From: Bacillota bacterium | GTDB lineage: Bacteria > Bacillota > Clostridia > Lachnospirales > Lachnospiraceae | Length of the DNA stretch: 24,595 bases | Reading direction: 5' to 3' | Assembly (NCBI GenBank): GCA_023416695.1 | Contig: JAEZGY010000013.1 | Coordinates: 1-24,595 of the forward strand | Program-made: the position numbers and the translations under genes | Notes under the pieces: generated by a model | The model's input: the letters and a program-made list of their open reading frames with translations, nothing else | Told to the model about the DNA's origin: nothing | The model's database searches: none | Shown: positions 22,819 through 24,595 of the stretch, one piece after another | How the letters are laid out: every line of letters starts with the position of its first letter | Numbering within the stretch: position 1 is the first letter of the stretch

Positions 22819-23865
22819 CTAATTGAGTAGGGTCCAGTCCATTGGAGTCCCTTTTTTTATATCACATTTTGCTGTTTTTCCAAGGATATCGACCCAATAC
22901 TTTGTATGCATGCCGATACCAGGGCGTATAGATCTTACATTTTCTTCGGTAAATGTTTCTCCTTGTTTTATATCTTTTACAACAAATAAAGATCTGGCAT
23001 GTGTTCTACTAGCTAATTGATCCTTGCTTAATTCATAGGTAACCTTACCTAAAGCCTTCTCTACATTGCGAATTTGGTTAACCATTAAAGCAAATTCTTC
23101 TGGTTCCATAGAAAATGCGGAGTCCTCACCTCCATCACTTCTCCGTAGGGTAAAATGTTTTTCCACTACTTTAGCTCCAAGTGCAACACTTGCGATAGCT
23201 ACTTCAGTACCCATAGAATGATCGGATAAACCACAGATACAATCAAAGGTCTCTTTTAAATTCGGAATCGTTTTAAGATTCATACCTTCATAAGGGGTTG
23301 GATAGGAGGAGATACACTTTAGAAGTATAATCGAATCGTTTCCCTCTTCCTTACATGTCCTTATAGCTAAATCAATATCCTCTAAACGAGCAATTCCCGT
23401 TGAGATAATCATAGGTTTTTTTAGTGCTGCAACCTTTCTAATTAGTGGTATATCTGTAATTTCGAAAGAGGCAATCTTGTATGCTGGTACATTAAGTGTT
23501 TCCAAAAAATCAACAGATGTTAAATCAAAAGGAGAGGAGAAAAAGTCGATTCCAATGCTGTTTGCATATTCCATTAGTTCTTTTTGCCACTCCCATGGGG
23601 TGTATGCTTTCCCATACAGTTCATATAAGGTTCTACCTTCCCAAAGCCCTTTGGCTTGAAATGCAGGGTTGTTACAGTCAATGGTAATGGTATCAGGGGT
23701 ATAGGTTTGTATTTTTATTGCGTCTGCACCTGCTTGTGCAGCAGCATCAATAATTGCTTTTGCTCTGGAGAAGTCCATATTATGATTGGCTGACATTTCA
23801 GCAATAATATAGGTGGGTGAGTTTTCAGTGATAAGATGTGAGCCGATACTTATTTTTTTCTTCAT
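22819..23865 (-). CDS. pseI: Pseudaminic acid synthase (NeuB family)
   Basis: 348 residues. The NeuB barrel (1-280) has the catalytic Glu23 in YIIAEMSANHN, KIQTY (51-55) and metal-binding His216 and His237 (LSDHS, EKHFT). The stretch GLWEGRTLYELY...AYTPWEWQ (73-93) is typical of pseudaminic acid synthases rather than sialic acid synthases. Residues 286-345 form the SAF/antifreeze-like domain (RTHARSLFVVKDIKQGE, then IRPGIG). It condenses phosphoenolpyruvate with a 2,4-diacetamido hexose to make a nonulosonic acid for flagellin or surface glycans. The ATG at 23865 has AAAGGA upstream. No other pse gene is in the window; the gene stands alone between AIM24 and an rRNA operon. Confidence 0.88.
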   Translation of the reverse strand: MKKKISIGSHLITENSPTYIIAEMSANHNMDFSRAKAIIDAAAQAGADAIKIQTYTPDTITIDCNNPAFQAKGLWEGRTLYELYGKAYTPWEWQKELMEYANSIGIDFFSSPFDLTSVDFLETLNVPAYKIASFEITDIPLIRKVAALKKPMIISTGIARLEDIDLAIRTCKEEGNDSIILLKCISSYPTPYEGMNLKTIPNLKETFDCICGLSDHSMGTEVAIASVALGAKVVEKHFTLRRSDGGEDSAFSMEPEEFALMVNQIRNVEKALGKVTYELSKDQLASRTHARSLFVVKDIKQGETFTEENVRSIRPGIGMHTKYWVDILGKTAKCDIKKGTPMDWTLLN

Positions 23866-24301
23866 AAGGAATTCCTTTCTCTATATAAAAGTATTGTTAC
23901 TTCAACTTTCATAGCTTACATATTTCTTCTTAAGAGTTTGAGGCTGCTGTATGTTTTATCGACAAAAGGTCCTTGCTTAATAACTTTATACTCTATTATT
24001 TCTAAGACTATAATTAATTGCAATAGACTATTTTATTGTTAAAAGAGATTAAAGGCTGAGGTTAGAATGCTAGAGAGACCTCTTGAAAACAATCAGAGGT
24101 TCTTTTTAGATCAATAATTGTTTTTATATACATAAAGTGTAAGCGTTCTACATAATATATGTAAATGTAGAGAATCATTTGTATTGTCAAAGTAAAGGAA
24201 ATCAGAGTGTATTAGACATACACATGGACCTTTAAATCTGGCATATCAGTCAGAAGAATTGATTAAATTGTTTTAAATGTATAAAAAATTCAAAAAACTT
24301 G
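23866..24301. other. Gene-free stretch between pseI and the rRNA promoters
   Basis: About 436 AT-rich bases with no supported gene. It contains a weak hairpin ACCTCT/AGAGGT (24078-24083 and 24095-24100) followed by TTCTTTTT, an inverted repeat TCTACAT/ATGTAGA (24147-24153 and 24165-24171), and a perfect repeat GTGTAT-TAGAC-ATACAC (24207-24223) about 80 bases before the first rRNA -35. A promoter for pseI must lie near 23880-23990, but I see no convincing pair of hexamers. Confidence 0.5.
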
Positions 24302-24330
24302 TTGACATAGATTTTTCTATATGATATTAT
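24302..24330 (+). promoter_or_regulatory. Promoter P1 of a probable rRNA operon
   Basis: TTGACA (24302-24307), 17-base spacer, TATTAT (24325-24330), with A-rich sequence (AAAAAATTCAAAAAACTT) immediately upstream that suits an UP element. The transcript would begin at the small hairpin TCGTC-AGC-GACGA (24338-24350). Confidence 0.75.
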
Positions 24331-24441
24331 AAGCAAGTCGTCAGCGACGAGCAACAAAACAAGAAAGCTTAAATGACTTTTGGTGACTGTTGATTCTTGT
24401 CGAAATTTTGAAAAAGAAGTTAAAAAACTTCAAAAAAGCGC

Positions 24442-24470
24442 TTGACACTCACTCTAAACTGTGTTAAAAT
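24442..24470 (+). promoter_or_regulatory. Promoter P2 of a probable rRNA operon
   Basis: TTGACA (24442-24447), 17-base spacer, TAAAAT (24465-24470), again preceded by an A-tract (TTAAAAAACTTCAAAAAAG). It lies 140 bases downstream of P1. The transcript would begin at the hairpin GTCGCT-TGCGAG-AGCGAC (24477-24494), followed by AACAAA as in P1. Confidence 0.8.
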
Positions 24471-24595
24471 AGACGAGTCGCTTGCGAGAGCGACAACAAA
24501 GAACATTGATAACTAAACAGTGAAACAACCCTGAAAATTCAATAAGAATTTCAGAATGAACGTTTCTTTATGAAACAGTAAATGGCATCGAAAGA
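24471..24595 (+). other. Probable pre-16S rRNA leader (partial)
   Basis: From the P2 start to the window edge. It holds the start-site hairpin (24477-24494) and then AAAGAACATTGATAACTAAA, which resembles the boxA/antitermination and processing sequences before 16S genes in clostridia. No 16S 5' end (AGAGTTTGAT) is reached by 24595, so the rRNA gene itself is beyond the window. The identification rests on promoter and leader style. Confidence 0.65.

Noticed and set aside
24077..24110. Hairpin ACCTCT/AGAGGT with T-run as a terminator of an unseen gene
   Set aside because: The stem is only 6 bp plus a G-U pair and no gene precedes it; a 16-codon frame starting at about 24067 has no supporting features.
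1..24595. CRISPR arrays, insertion sequences, tRNA genes, phage or plasmid genes
   Set aside because: No spaced direct repeats, transposase or integrase frames, tRNA-like cloverleaf or CCA-ended sequences were seen on either strand.

Overview
The window is AT-rich Firmicute DNA, most likely from an anaerobic clostridium of the Lachnospiraceae (Lachnoclostridium phytofermentans-like). This rests on strong AGGAGG-type ribosome sites, many intrinsic terminators, oxygen-sensitive iron-sulfur enzymes, an iron-type alcohol dehydrogenase, and an rRNA leader style I associate with that family. The assignment is an inference from style, not a species identification.

Layout. (1) 1-5128: end of a carbohydrate uptake operon: sugar-binding protein (3' end only), RbsA/MglA-type ATPase, RbsC-type permease, a tryptophan synthase alpha (TrpA)-like TIM barrel, and an FGGY kinase. 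Close or overlapping ends suggest one pathway of uptake, phosphorylation and retro-aldol cleavage. (2) 5232-6076: a single gene for a PEBP (YbhB/YbcL-like) lipoprotein. (3) 6131-8542: a small sulfur/thiol block: a 51-residue DUF6132-like membrane protein on the minus strand, a single-domain rhodanese, and a CoA-disulfide reductase-like flavoprotein with a C-terminal rhodanese domain. (4) 8562-21199: the main system, a reductive pyrimidine degradation cluster controlled by a divergent PucR-family regulator. (5) 21241-22801: a UlaG-like metallo-hydrolase and an AIM24/TIGR00266 protein. (6) 22819-23865 (minus): an isolated pseudaminic acid synthase. (7) 24302-24595: tandem promoters and leader of what looks like an rRNA operon whose 16S gene begins past the right edge.

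How region 4 should work: a NitT/TauT-type ABC transporter (ATPase, two permeases, lipoprotein receptor) imports a pyrimidine-like compound. A dihydropyrimidine dehydrogenase reduces it, dihydropyrimidinase opens the ring, and an M20-family beta-ureidopropionase removes the carbamoyl group to give beta-alanine. A class III aminotransferase and an iron-dependent alcohol dehydrogenase would then convert beta-alanine through malonate semialdehyde to 3-hydroxypropionate. A cytidylate-kinase-like gene ends the operon.

Most notable points: the transporter's binding protein (15071-16228) appears to be a natural circular permutation of the NMT1/THI5 fold, with the usual C-terminal segment placed before the usual N-terminal one. 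The dehydrogenase (17717-19207) joins the N-terminal four-iron cluster domain, normally on the NAD(P)H/FAD subunit, directly to the PreA catalytic part with no FAD/NAD(P)H domain, so its electron donor is unclear. The TrpA-like protein beside a sugar kinase suggests an undescribed catabolic lyase.
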